Assembly: GCA_016946835.1 (NCBI GenBank)
Contig: JACVTC010000037.1
Location: 107,501-127,500, forward strand
Source of the DNA: Neocallimastix lanati (nom. inval.)
Lineage: Eukaryota > Neocallimastigomycota > Neocallimastigomycetes > Neocallimastigales > Neocallimastigaceae
Length of the DNA stretch: 20,000 bases
Direction: 5' to 3'
The position numbers and the translations under genes are program-made. Under the pieces are notes generated by a model. That model saw only the letters and a list, made by a program, of their open reading frames with translations, had not been told where the DNA came from and searched no databases. Shown here piece after piece: positions 1 through 14,469 of the stretch. The stretch's first letter is position 1; every line of letters starts with the position of its first letter.

Positions 1-46
1 AGTTTTGTTTTGTTGTTGTTGTTTTTTGCTGTTGTTTTTTAATAAT
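1..46. other. GTT/T-rich edge, possible leader of an off-window gene
   Basis: The first bases are T runs mixed with GTT and one GCTGTT; on the minus strand this reads as CAA/CAACAG repeats joined to A runs. In Dictyostelium such CAA-rich strings are common in 5' leaders and in polyglutamine coding tracts. A gene leaving the window on the minus strand is therefore possible, but too little is present to call one. Confidence 0.2.
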
Positions 47-2264
47 ATATTATATATAATACAAAATTCTATCAAAAAAAAAATGAAATTCAAAATTTAG
101 CAAATTAAACAAAAAAAAAAAAAAAAGTATATAACATAAACAAATAATATAGTTAATTTTACGTTGTATGTTCGTATATTTTCTTATTTATTTCTTATAT
201 AATTTTTTATTGTTTATTATATAATTATTTACTGGACGATTATATTTTTTTTCTTACTTCACCCTTTTGAATATATACTTATAATTATTATTTAAAATTT
301 TATTATTTGATATTTTTTTTTTTACTATATTTCTAAACACACAAAGAATACATTTAATTTATAAAATATATATTTAATGTTATTCCATTTTTATTATCAA
401 TATTATTAATTTTTATATGCATACAAATATCAACGGATAAAAAATAAAGCTGTTTTCATTATACAAAAAAAAAAAATTTATCTTATTTATTATAATTTGC
501 TTATTATGTAAATATATTTTAATTTTTAAAAATGATTATCAAAAAAAATTTATATATATTAAATTTTATTTAAAATAAAGTTATTCAAGTAATCATTATA
601 TAATAAGTTATATATTTATATATATTTTATTTTTTTTTTTTTTTTTATATCGCAGTAAAAGTAATCACATAATATTATAAAGTAATTAAATATTATTACA
701 TATTTTATATCATCAAGAATACTATTAGTATATTTTCATTTACTTGTAAACTAATACAAATACTAATAATTAGCAATTAGTAAATTCATTAAATAATAAT
801 TTATTAAATTCATTTATCATTAAATAATTTATTAATATACTAAATAAATATAATTAAACATAATTTAATGTTTTTTTAAAATGTATAATAAATATCAATA
901 AATTTTTTTTTTTTAATTTAAAAAATATATACAATAATAAATTATGAATGGATAAAAAAAAAATCAGAAATACTATTTAAATAAAATAAAAAAAAAAAAA
1001 AAAAAAGTTTTTATATTTTAAAATTATTATTAGCAAATAACCTTATTAAATTAATATAAGTTTTACAAAAAATGAAAAAAAAATACTAATAATAATAATA
1101 ATTATAGAAATTTTAAATAATGAAATTAATACTTTTTATTATAATTAATAAATAATTACTTCTTAATATTAAAAAAAAAAAAGTGTTTTTTGTTATTTCT
1201 ATTTTTGTAAAAATTAAAAACTTATTATTTCTAGTAATATTATTAATAATTATTATTAGCTATTAAATGGATTTTTATTAATGAATCATAGCATATATAA
1301 AATATTAAAATGTAATTAAATATATATAAAAAAACGTAGATCAATAATTGACATTTATAAATATATTTTTAATAATGAATACTAATAATTTGATGTATAT
1401 GAACATTTTTAAAAAATGAAAAAAAAGTATATACATTTTTTAACCTGAATCTAATATCATAAAATATCATAAAATTGCTGATGAATAACTAGTTAAATTC
1501 AAATAATAAATAATATATATATATATGTTTTTTTCTATTAAATATTAACATATATTCATAAAAATGTTTTTTTTTTTTTTTTTTTTTTTTTTTTATTTTT
1601 TATTTTTTATTTTGTATATTTTATATTTTATATTTTATATTTTATATTTTATATTTTATATTTTATTTTTCATACTTTATATTTTATTTTTCATTTTTAT
1701 TTTTTATTTTTTACCTTTTATCTTTTATATTTTATTTTTTTTTTATTAAAATTATTACTTTTTTATTTTTATTTATTTATTATTTATTTATTATTTATTT
1801 ATTTATTTACTTATTTATTTTTTTATTTATTTTCATTTATATATTTATTTATTTTTATTTTTTTTTTACTTTTTTTATTTATTAAATTATTTTGTTTTAT
1901 TTTGATTTTTTTTTATATGGTTATCATATATTTTATTATTATTAATTTTCTTATTTATAGACATTTTTTTCATTATTAAATTTAAGATAAAACATATTTT
2001 TTTTAAAAAAAAAAAATAAAATAAAATAAAATAAAATAAAGATAAAAAAATAGATATTATAACAGATAATTTGTATATATATTATAAATATATAGTTAAA
2101 ATTATTAAAATAAAATTGTTAAAAAAAAAATCTATAATTTAAAAGTTAATGGTGATGATAATTTAATGCTATTAATAGTTATATATTTAAAAAAAAAAAA
2201 AAAGTTAATAATTTATTAATTTTTTTTAAAAAATAAATATATATATATTCAATAAATATAAATA
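47..2264. other. AT-only intergenic DNA
   Basis: This stretch is almost pure A/T with runs of 8-28 identical bases and frequent stops in all frames. I see no exon-like rise in GC, no conserved peptide and no RNA gene. It includes five ATAAA units at about 2016-2040. The minus-strand kinase gene ends at its right edge, and minus-strand AATAAA signals (TTTATT on the given strand, for example near 2212) could serve as its polyadenylation signal. Confidence 0.7.
1567..1870. repeat. T28 run and TATTTTATA / TTTA low-complexity array
   Basis: A run of 28 T (1567-1594) is followed by irregular TTTTATATTTTATA units to about 1747, then by TTTATTTA units to about 1870. The Phe/Tyr/Ile/Leu-only reading frame across it is a product of the repeat and not a gene. 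Confidence 0.85.
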
Positions 2265-5449
<3,185 letters not shown>

Positions 5450-5600
5450 TTTATTTTATATTTATAATTTTAACTTAATTTTACAAATTATTGATTAATA
5501 AATATATTTTTATTAGTATTTCTTGTTTTGTTTTGTTTTGTTTTTGGTTTATATTTTTTTATCGTTCTTTTTTTTAAAAAAAATTTAATATAATAAATTA
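5450..5600 (-). promoter_or_regulatory. 5' leader and probable core promoter of the PAK gene
   Basis: Read toward the ATG, this contains an AT block with long T and A runs, followed by CAAAACAAAACAAAACAAA (complement of about 5524-5543) and an A-rich leader up to ATG at 5449. Oligo-T followed by CAAAA-rich leaders is typical of Dictyostelium promoters. No start site can be placed from sequence alone. Confidence 0.35.
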
Positions 5601-5950
5601 AAATATATTAATATATTGCAATTTTATTATATGTACTGAAAGAATAATAATAAAGATAAAATATTTTTAAATTATTGTGTAATTTTATTTTAAACTTTTT
5701 TAAATATATATATATGTATAAAAGTATATAAAAAATATTATATTAGCTTTAAATAAAAGTAATAATTAGAAAAAAAAAATAAAATAAAATAAATAATCAA
5801 AACATCAAGAACTCTTCAAATTATTTTTTTTTATCTCTCTCTCTTTTACTAAAAAAAAAAAAAACTAAATTTTATATATTTTGATATTTTGATATATATA
5901 TAAATATAAAAATAAAATTTAATTTATTAAAAATATATATTTTTTATTTT

Positions 5951-6042
5951 TAGTGTTTTATATATAATATCAATCTGAATTAAACATTGCTATTTGTAGT
6001 GTTTTCTATAAAATATTAATCTGAATTAAATATTGTTAATTT
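5951..6042. repeat. imperfect 46-bp tandem duplication
   Basis: Two head-to-tail copies (5951-5996 and 5997-6042) both start TAGTGTTTT and share ATCTGAATTAAA. They differ at several single positions. The duplication lies about 500 bp upstream of the kinase ATG. Confidence 0.75.
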
Positions 6043-6647
6043 ATTTATTGTATTTTTATTCTTTTTTAATTGAATTTTATAGATATAATATTTCTTGATT
6101 CGAGAAATTTAATTGTTTTTATTATTTCTCTATTTTTAATATCCAAAAAATTATATTAATTTTTTTAATGATTTCTAAATAAAATAAGTGCATTATTTAT
6201 TAAAATTTTATTGACTTTAATTGTAAATATACTATATTTAATTATTTATATCAATTTTTAATTTAGACATAAGAATAAACATGAATATATTATAGTAGCA
6301 AATTCTCTCCTTTAGATAAATAAGATAAAAATCCTTAATTACTTCTTTGATATATAATATGTACAATTATTCTTAATGTTTATCTAAATATATTAACTTT
6401 TTATTTCTTAATATAATATTTCAGCAAATAATAATAAAAGTATGTTTGTTTTTGTTTTTGTGTTTGTGTTTGTTATTTTGATGGTGTTATTTATAAAATA
6501 ATTAAACTTTATTGTTATTTACTTGTTATTTACATTTTATTTACTACTTTACTTAATTTTATTTTATTTTATCTTTAGTAATTTTATTATTTCTTTATAC
6601 AACAATAAAATTTTTTTCATTAATAACAATTTTCAAATAATATCTTC

Positions 6648-6652
<5 letters not shown>

Positions 6653-6709
<57 letters not shown>
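6653..6709. repeat. A57 homopolymer
   Basis: 57 consecutive A, then one G and nine more A. It is the longest homopolymer in the window and lies in the intergenic desert. It could be an expanded tract or the tail of a very old retroposed copy; nothing coding precedes it. Confidence 0.9.
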
Positions 6710-6711
<2 letters not shown>

Positions 6712-8478
6712 AAAAAAAATTACATTATTTAGTTTTATTCTAAATATATTTATAACTGATATTTACATAAATAAAATAAAGTACTTTTTATTATTTCTTT
6801 CTATTATTTTCTTAAAAAATATATTGTCTATATTATTTATTTTTCATTTAATATATATTATTATTTAGTTATTGCCCTGATGTATCTATTATATTATTTT
6901 GAATCTTTATTCATAATTTTGAGATTAAAAATGGGTTTTAAAATTTAAAAAAGGAAATTACTATAAAAAATTAAATAATAATAATCTTTTTTAAATTATT
7001 AATTTAAAAACAATAACTTTAAGATAATAATAATATATATTACGATAAAGAAAAAATAATAAATAAAGGTCAATTATATAATTTATAAGAAATAATTAAA
7101 ATAATTGAACCGATTTATTTAAATATACTTTTTTTGATTTTAAAAAATAAAAATATATATATATATGATTAAAAAATTTATAATAAATTTTAATATTTTT
7201 ATTAACAATATAAACAGGTAATTAAAATAAATTTTATATTTTCTATATTTTATTATATTATTATTAAATTTTAAATTTTAAATAAATAAAATTAATTATA
7301 TTGATTATGGTAATAATCATAATCAAATATGCTATATTATTAATAAATTTATTTATTTATTAATTTATTTATTTATTTATTTATTTTATTAAATTTGGTA
7401 TTTTATATTCATTTATTTTAATATTATATAATATACTTTATATAAGCCAAATTATACTGCAATTTGTCATAATTATTATGATAATAATTATATTAATAAT
7501 AGCACGAAACCTTGCACAAAAAAAGAATTATTTAGTAATTAAAAATAGTGTAGAATTTATTTAATAACATAACTATAAAACTAAAAAAGAAAAAAAAAAT
7601 ATTAATCAATAATTCTAATTATTATACTTTTTTATATGCTAAAATTGACCTTGACTCTATTTAATATAGATAATTATAATAACGATTAAATACTACTTAT
7701 TTATTCGCTATTAAATTAATTTTAAAATATATTAATTTATTACTCTATAGTATTCTAATATATTATTATATTATATTACTATTTGATAGCTTAATTTATT
7801 TCAATAATATAAACATAAAATAAATAACAAATAAAATTGGTTAAATAATTAAATAATATAGAATATTAAAGTTTGTACTTTTCAAATATTAATTTATATA
7901 TTTAATATGATTAAAATATTTCATTAATTTTTTTGGAATTGATTAAATATATATATAATTTATAAAAAATATATTGATTATTTATATTTATTCATATATA
8001 TTATTTATATTATTTATAATATTATTAATATATATAATTATTACATTGTTAGAAAGAATAATGTAAATGTAACGTAACAATGTTTTATTTTCGTACATTT
8101 GAATAAATAATTTTTATAAAAATTTTAAAAGATATTAAAATCTATGAACTATTGCATTTGATTTAAAACTTCATTTATTTAATATGATTTAAAATGATAA
8201 AATGATATATATTTGGTACTATTATGCTGATTAAATAAATTTATTTTACCTAAAAAGGTAAATTATTATATAATTATAAACAATAATATATTAATTATAT
8301 AGTTAAAATATATAAATGTTTTATTACATATTAATTTATAATTTAAATATTTAATATGAATTATTGTTTATTATTTATTATTAATATTATCACTTATATT
8401 TATTTATTATTTATTATTTTTTATTTATTATTTAATATTTATTATTTATTATTTATACTTTTTATTAGTTATCAATAG

Positions 8479-8629
8479 TTAAATTTTCTTGTCTTACGAT
8501 ATTACAATATATATTAGATATTCTATAGGTTAGATTATTAATAGTGAGGATTAGATTAATCCTCACTATTAATAATCTAACCTATAGAATATCATATATA
8601 TTGTAATATCGTAAGACAAGAAAATTTAA
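8479..8629. repeat. near-perfect 151-nt inverted repeat (long hairpin)
   Basis: Arms 8479-8553 and 8557-8629 pair throughout, separated by a 3-nt loop (GAT at 8554-8556). The only imperfection is one 2-nt bulge on the left arm near 8511-8516. Distinctive paired blocks are TTTTCTTGTCTTACGATATT with its complement, TTCTATAGGTTAGATT and AGTGAGGATTA. Neither arm has an open frame of note and no clear target-site duplication flanks it. It could be a foldback/MITE-like element, a recent inverted duplication, or a double-stranded small-RNA precursor. The structure is certain; the function is unknown. Confidence 0.9.
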
Positions 8630-8904
8630 GTTTTTATTTTTTATTTAATATTTAATAAAAAAAATTCATTTTTTTTTATTTTAAAAAAAAAAAAGAGTTT
8701 TTTTATATAATCAAAAATTTAAAAATTATTATCTTTATATGTCTTTTATGAATTAAATTCCTTCTGAAATATTTATATTTAATAATATTTTTGTGTCAAT
8801 TTCTTATTAAAGTTATAATTTTAAAAATAATAAAAATTAATATTAAATTTCTATTTAATATTGCTTTTGTGGTTTAAAAAACAAATTAATTTTTTTTTAA
8901 TTCC

Positions 8905-9150
8905 TGTGCGTACCACTTTTGATTTCAGCCCCCCTCAAGAGCAGTGGGAATATTATTAAAGTAGTAATACACTTCCTTTTTATAAAGACAGAATTGTACC
9001 TAATGGACGATTTTACCAAGTGTTTTAACATTGGCGCTTTGACATTATTATTATTATTACTGAGAATTTTATTAGTACTACTTCTCCAGTTTGTAATACT
9101 CCTTTGAAATGAGAATTCATACAGTTTCGTATTAGCTCCCTGGTTCTACT
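8905..9150. pseudogene. GC-richer relic of a coding-like sequence
   Basis: Base composition rises sharply here (TGCGTACCAC, CAGCCCCCCT, TTGGCGC). Read on the plus strand, one frame gives protein-like stretches interrupted by three stops: FDFSPPQEQWEYY, then SSNTLPFYKDRIVPNGRF, then HWRFD, TENFISTTSPVCNTPLK and EFIQFRISSLVLL. A different plus frame is open for 62 codons but is Leu/Ile-rich. The minus strand also has an open frame of about 80 codons without a start (includes KAPMLKHLVKSSIRYN). I do not recognise the family; it reads as a decayed gene or transposon fragment, strand uncertain. Confidence 0.45.
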
Positions 9151-9152
9151 TT

Positions 9153-9239
9153 AAATATTTATTCAAAAGAAAAAAAATATACATATATATGTTAATCTTT
9201 GTTTATATACGTATTTTTTTTTTTTTGAATAAATATTTT
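9153..9239. repeat. imperfect inverted repeat flanking the relic
   Basis: AAATATTTATTCAAAA at 9153-9168 pairs with TTTTGAATAAATATTT ending at 9238. The pairing extends through A/T tracts to TATAC and GTAT around a loop of about 28 nt. It begins where the GC-richer relic ends. It may be a terminus of the relic or an AATAAA-containing stem near an old 3' end. Confidence 0.6.
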
Positions 9240-9766
9240 AATTGTTAATGTTGTTGTAATTATTTATATTTTTTTAAAATAAAAATAATAAAATTTAACT
9301 TATATTAACATTTGTTAATAATTATTTCTAATTTTTAATATCTATAAATTATTAAAAATATTAGTGTATGAAATAATTATTACTAGAGGATTTCCAAAAT
9401 ATATTTTTTATATCAGGTATTAATAATAAACCATTTTGAACTTTATTTATATATATAATAAAAAAGAAGGTTTCATAGTTTAAATTGATATTTAAATTAA
9501 AATATTTTATTAAAAAATTTATAGTTTAAAAATTTTAATTTCTTAAAATGTTACACAAAATAATTTAAAAAAATTTAATTAAAAACTTGGAAAAATAAAT
9601 AAGTAAATAATAGAAAATAAATAAATAAATAGTATTAAAATATTAAATAAAAATTAAAAAATAGTAAAAAGTTTTGTATTTATTAAAATATTAAAATAGT
9701 TGTATATATATTAGTAATAATTATTAAAATAAAAGTTTGAATTTATAATAACAAAAAATTTATATT

Positions 9767-9893
<127 letters not shown>

Positions 9894-10097
9894 TAAAAAA
9901 TAATAATATTTATAAAAATAAAAATTTGTAAATAAAAACAAAAATTTTTTATAACAAAGAGTCTTTTTTTTTTTTTTTTTGATACCATAAATAAATAGTT
10001 AAGTATTAATAATTATAAATGATTCATTTTTTTTTTTTTTTATTAATAATATTTTAAAATATAAAAAATTTCTAACATAGATAAAATATAAGAAAAT

Positions 10098-10259
10098 AAA
10101 ATATACTATTTTAAAATAATAATTTTACTCATAATAAAAATATAAAATACTAAAATATACTATTTTAAAATAATAATTTTACTCATAGTAAAAATATAAA
10201 ATACTAAAATATACTATTTTAAAATAATAATTTTACTCATAATAAAAATATAAAATACT
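10098..10259. repeat. 3 x 54-bp tandem repeat
   Basis: Copies begin at 10098, 10152 and 10206 with AAAATATACTATTTTAAAAT and contain ATTTTACTCATAATAAAAA. Copy 2 has CATAG where copies 1 and 3 have CATAA, and I saw no other difference. No open frame runs through them. Confidence 0.9.
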
Positions 10260-10645
10260 AATAAAAAATATAAAATATTAATAATAAATATATATTAATA
10301 ATAAAAATATATAATACTAATAATAAAAATATAAAATATTTATAATAAAAATATATAATACTGATAATAAAAATATAAAATATTAATAATAAAAATATTT
10401 AATACTGATAATAAAAATATAAAATACTAATAATAAAAATATAAAATATTAATAATAAAAATATATTAATAATAAAAATAAAATATATAATACTAATAAT
10501 AAAAATATAAAATATTTTATAATAAAAATATAAAATATTTATAATAAAAATATATAATACTGATAATAAAAATATAAAATATTAATTATAAAAATATATA
10601 ATACAAAATAAAAATACTAATAATAAAAATTAAAATACTAATAAT
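10260..10645. repeat. degenerate ~20-bp repeat field
   Basis: An irregular field of AATAATAAAAATATAAAATACT/ATATT units continues directly from the end of the 54-bp array. It looks like a decayed or expanding derivative of that unit's tail (TAATAAAAATATAAAATACT). Confidence 0.8.
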
Positions 10646-11505
10646 AAAAAAGGGATCAGTTATTGTTTTTTTAAAATATTATTAATTCATCTTTTTTAGT
10701 AAATATTGAATTAAATGATGTATAAATATAATCATTTTTAATGAGTATTAAACAAAATATTATTATTACAAATTACTTTTTTGTATAGTTTATCAATAGT
10801 TATTACATGATTAAATTAGATATTTATAATTTTTTAATATTTGAAATAAATTTTAATTTTTTTCAATTAATTGAATAGAATATATGAATATTATAATTAT
10901 CATTATATTGCTTTTATTATTTTGAAAGTATTTTAATTTATTAAACATTTAAGCAAATAAAATTTATGATATTATATATATATGTAATCATTATATGAAA
11001 TAATAATAATAAACAAGTTAATTTAATATAGATATCAAAAAATTCTAAAAAAATAATAGAGGATAGTCATTATAATAAATATACATATTTTTTAAATATT
11101 TATATTTTGAATATTAATTAATTATAATAACTAACTAATTAACTATTAAAATAAATAGCTTAATAACTAAATAAAAAGACAATTAATATAATTGTATAAC
11201 TAATTAACTAACTAAATATATAAATAACTAGATAATTAATTAATTTACTAAATATATATAAATAACTAGATAATTAATTAACTAAATAAATAAATAATTA
11301 GATAGCTAAATAGTCAAAATTATGTTAAAATAAGAAATTACTGACAATATAATGTATATATTTTATTTTATTTTATATTTTTTTTTTTCATTTTATAAAT
11401 TAATCATCGTTTTTGAAGGTAAGATTCATCTCAACTTAAACAAATTATTTATAATCTTTAATTTCATTACAAATATATTTATTTATTAATTTATAATTTA
11501 ATATT

Positions 11506-11538
<33 letters not shown>

Positions 11539-13011
11539 AAAAGCTTCATTTATTAATACAGTAAAGGAAAGAAATTTAATATAATATTAATTTTAAATAA
11601 TAAAAATATATTAAAGGATTAGATATAAAAATTTTGAAAAGATATTAAATATTGTATATTCTTTATCTTTTTTTTTTTTTTATTTATTTATTTATTAATA
11701 TTAAGTATAAATCTTTTTTATTTATTTTACCTAATAAAATAATTTAAAAAAAAATTCATTTACTTAATAAATATATATCATCTATAATAATTAATTTAAT
11801 ATTGATTATAATTTTTATATTTTTATATATCATTTAGTGTCTAAAATTTATTGACTAAAAAAAAAATAGAATTTAAAGTTGAAAGAAAATTTTGGGAGAA
11901 GTAAGAAAAATTATTTTTAAACTTTTATTTTTCTTTCCAAAAAAAAATATATATATATTTATTTATAAAGAAATCTTATATGGTGTACAAAATAATTTTA
12001 TTTTATATTTATTTATTTAATAAAACGTTAAAAAAACCATAATATTAATTAACTTTATAATAAGAAATGTAAAATAAACTATTTTTATTTTATAAATATT
12101 TTTTTTTAATTGGATCTAGTTAATAACAAACAAATAACTAAATTAAAAAATATTTTTACTTTTGGATCATTTATATAAATAATATAATTATTTTTTTTGT
12201 TTATATATATTTTAATTTTTATATTATGTAATGTATGATGCATTATGGATGTATGTGATAAAAGCAAATTGATACTATTGATTCCCAAAAAAAACTTTAA
12301 ATTGATAATTTTTTTTTTTTTTAATATATATGAAATGAAAATAGGTTTAATAAATAATAAAAATAATTATTTATCAAATTCATTAACTGTAAAATTAAAA
12401 CAAATATAAAGAATATAGTTTGTGACATGATATGATATTAAAAAAAATAAAAAATATTCATGCGATTAAATTATTATATTTAAAAAGAAGTATTATGTTT
12501 TATATAAAAAAAAAATTTTTTTTTATCATCCTTAATTATAATTTTAACTTTTGTTTTTTATATTCAAATATTATTATTTAATTTATATAAAAAGTATTAA
12601 TATAATAATTATGTATAAATATAATTTAATTAAAACTATTTTTTAAATAATGTTGTTATTTTTAAATATTAATAAATATAATTATTAATTTTAAGATAAT
12701 AATTATTTCTTTTCAATATATATTAATCATTTTACATATACTTATAATTTTTGATTTTTTTTTTTTTTTCTCAAAATATTTTAAAAATTATTTTATATAA
12801 AAAAAATATTATTTCTCTTTTTTTTCCTTTTTCTACAATTTATTGTAAATTTTTTATATTATATATAATATAATAGTTTATAATAAATCATAATTAATAA
12901 TTACTTATTAATTATAAACAAAAAAAAAAAAAAAAGAACTTATTACTATCTTTTAAATAATAAAAAAATAATAAAATATTATAATAATAGTTCATTAAAA
13001 AAAAAAAAAAG
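10646..13011. other. AT-rich intergenic DNA upstream of the membrane-protein gene
   Basis: No coding sequence is supported. A 60-codon minus-strand frame at 12106-12288 has no family features and ordinary AT composition. A T25 run lies at 11514-11538. The last ~100 bp before the ATG at 13012 is an A-rich leader ending in A14 then G, as is usual before Dictyostelium starts. A core promoter cannot be placed precisely. Confidence 0.55.
11125..11320. repeat. CTAA/AATTAACTA degenerate tandem repeats
   Basis: Repeated ACTAAATATATAAATAACTAGATAATTAATT units occur, the two clearest starting near 11210 and 11247 (period about 37), within a wider field of TAACTAA words. Confidence 0.7.
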
Positions 13012-14437
13012 ATGGATATTTCATTCTATAATAACGATAATAAATATTATAATAGACAAAATGACTACAGTAATAACCAATATAATATTTATAGTCAATA
13101 TTCTGATAATTTAAAAATCTCATCTTATGATGATTCATATTATAATAATGATGCTAAAAAAGAAAGAAGAATAAGTTTAACAAATGTACTTTCTTATGTC
13201 ATAAAGAATAATAATAAGAGTAAAGAAAGTGTTAGTATTATAGAAACATATTTTTTTCTAAAAAAATTTTTTTAAATAATGATAAAAAAAAAAATTAATA
13301 ATATTCATTTAAAATAATTTTATTTAATATATAATTTATTTTAAAAAAAAATAAAAAATACAAAAAAAAAAAAAAAAAGTTCGATAAATATGACAAGTAT
13401 GACAAGTACAATAGTTATTATAAAAAAGGTAATAAATATATTGTAAAAGGATTTACCAAAAAGGATAAATTATTTCTTTCTGGATTAAGCTTAGTATCTC
13501 TAGGGTTAAATATTACTACATTATATCAATCTTATGATGGAATGGATAATATTAAAAAAGATCTTTATTTAAATAATCAACCATATTTTATTAAAAAACT
13601 ATTATCATATAGGTAGATATTATATATATCTATTATGAAAATGAAATTATAATGAAATTATAATATTTTAATATTATATACTTTAATTTTTATTAATATT
13701 TTAATATAATTTATATATTATATTATCCTATATATATTTATTTAATTTATATATATATAATTTAAAAAAAAAAATTTTTTTCCAAAAGTTTAAAAGATAA
13801 TAATAAAGAATTTATTGACATTACAAATCCAATAACAATACCTTTACTACAAGTTTTACAACTTGTAGTAAATAATGCTTTAGTCATTGTATGTGTTAAA
13901 TATTATATAATTATTTGTTTGTTATAATATAAATTATTATAAAGTAAATCTAATATTTTATATAAAATTTATTTTTAGTTAACTTATCTATCAATTAAAA
14001 ATTTTGGTAATTCAGAGTTTTCTTCCTTAATTGGTGGATCATTAGTATTATTTAGTAAATATTTAATATATATTTATATATTTAAATATCAATATACTTA
14101 AAATAAGTAATAAAGGAATAATTTTTTTTTTTGTAATTATTATTATTAATACTATAATTTATATTAAAATTGAATTATTTAGATAGTCTTTTTAATATGA
14201 ATTCTATGTAAGTGTTTGATTTTGATGACCTCTATAAAAGAAATTTAGAAATAATAAAAAATATATTTGATTTTGATGACCTCTATAAAAGAAATTTAGA
14301 AATAATAAAAAATATATTTGATTTTGATGACCTCTATAAAAGAAATTTAGAAATAATAAAAAATATATTTGATTTTGATGACCTCTATAAAAGAAATTTA
14401 GAAATAATAAAAAATATATTTGATTTTTAATTAAAAT

Positions 14438-14469
<32 letters not shown>

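Larger units (their letters stand above)
5601..8478. other. long AT-rich intergenic stretch without recognisable genes
   Basis: All frames are broken by stops. Slightly less AT-rich patches (for example 6280-6360, 6870-6960, 7440-7530, 8040-8095) carry no frame longer than a few dozen codons and no recognisable motif. Small foldbacks occur: TTGATTATG/CATAATCAA at 7301-7326 and TTTACCT/AGGTAAA near 8245-8263. I see nothing else. Confidence 0.6.

Noticed and set aside
1564-1749. 61-codon Phe/Tyr/Ile/Leu frame
   Set aside because: Direct translation of a T28 run and TTTTATA repeats; no other protein feature.
2150-2264. A tenth PAK exon downstream of a GTAAAT at the REQIKKNN codons
   Set aside because: An AG near 2170 leads to a short open piece, but the phase does not match; the simple read-through to TAA at 2265 was kept.
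7301-7326. TTGATTATG/CATAATCAA palindrome as a regulatory site
   Set aside because: Nine-base AT palindromes are expected often in DNA of this composition.
8919-9107. 62-codon plus-strand frame in the relic
   Set aside because: It runs through a TTA repeat as polyleucine and is less protein-like than another plus-strand frame of the same block, so it is treated as part of a relic and not as a gene.
12106-12288. 60-codon minus-strand frame
   Set aside because: AT-rich, no motif, no splice partners and no family resemblance; length is within chance expectation.
13231-13275. Continuation of the first membrane-protein exon to TAA at 13275
   Set aside because: A GTTAGT donor at 13231 joins in phase to the exon at 13380; beyond it the reading turns into AT-only IETYFFLKKFF.
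14212-14430. 72-codon frame of four 17-residue repeats as an independent gene
   Set aside because: It has only a GTG start, lies inside an intron with perfect donor and acceptor, and flanking exons join in frame without it.
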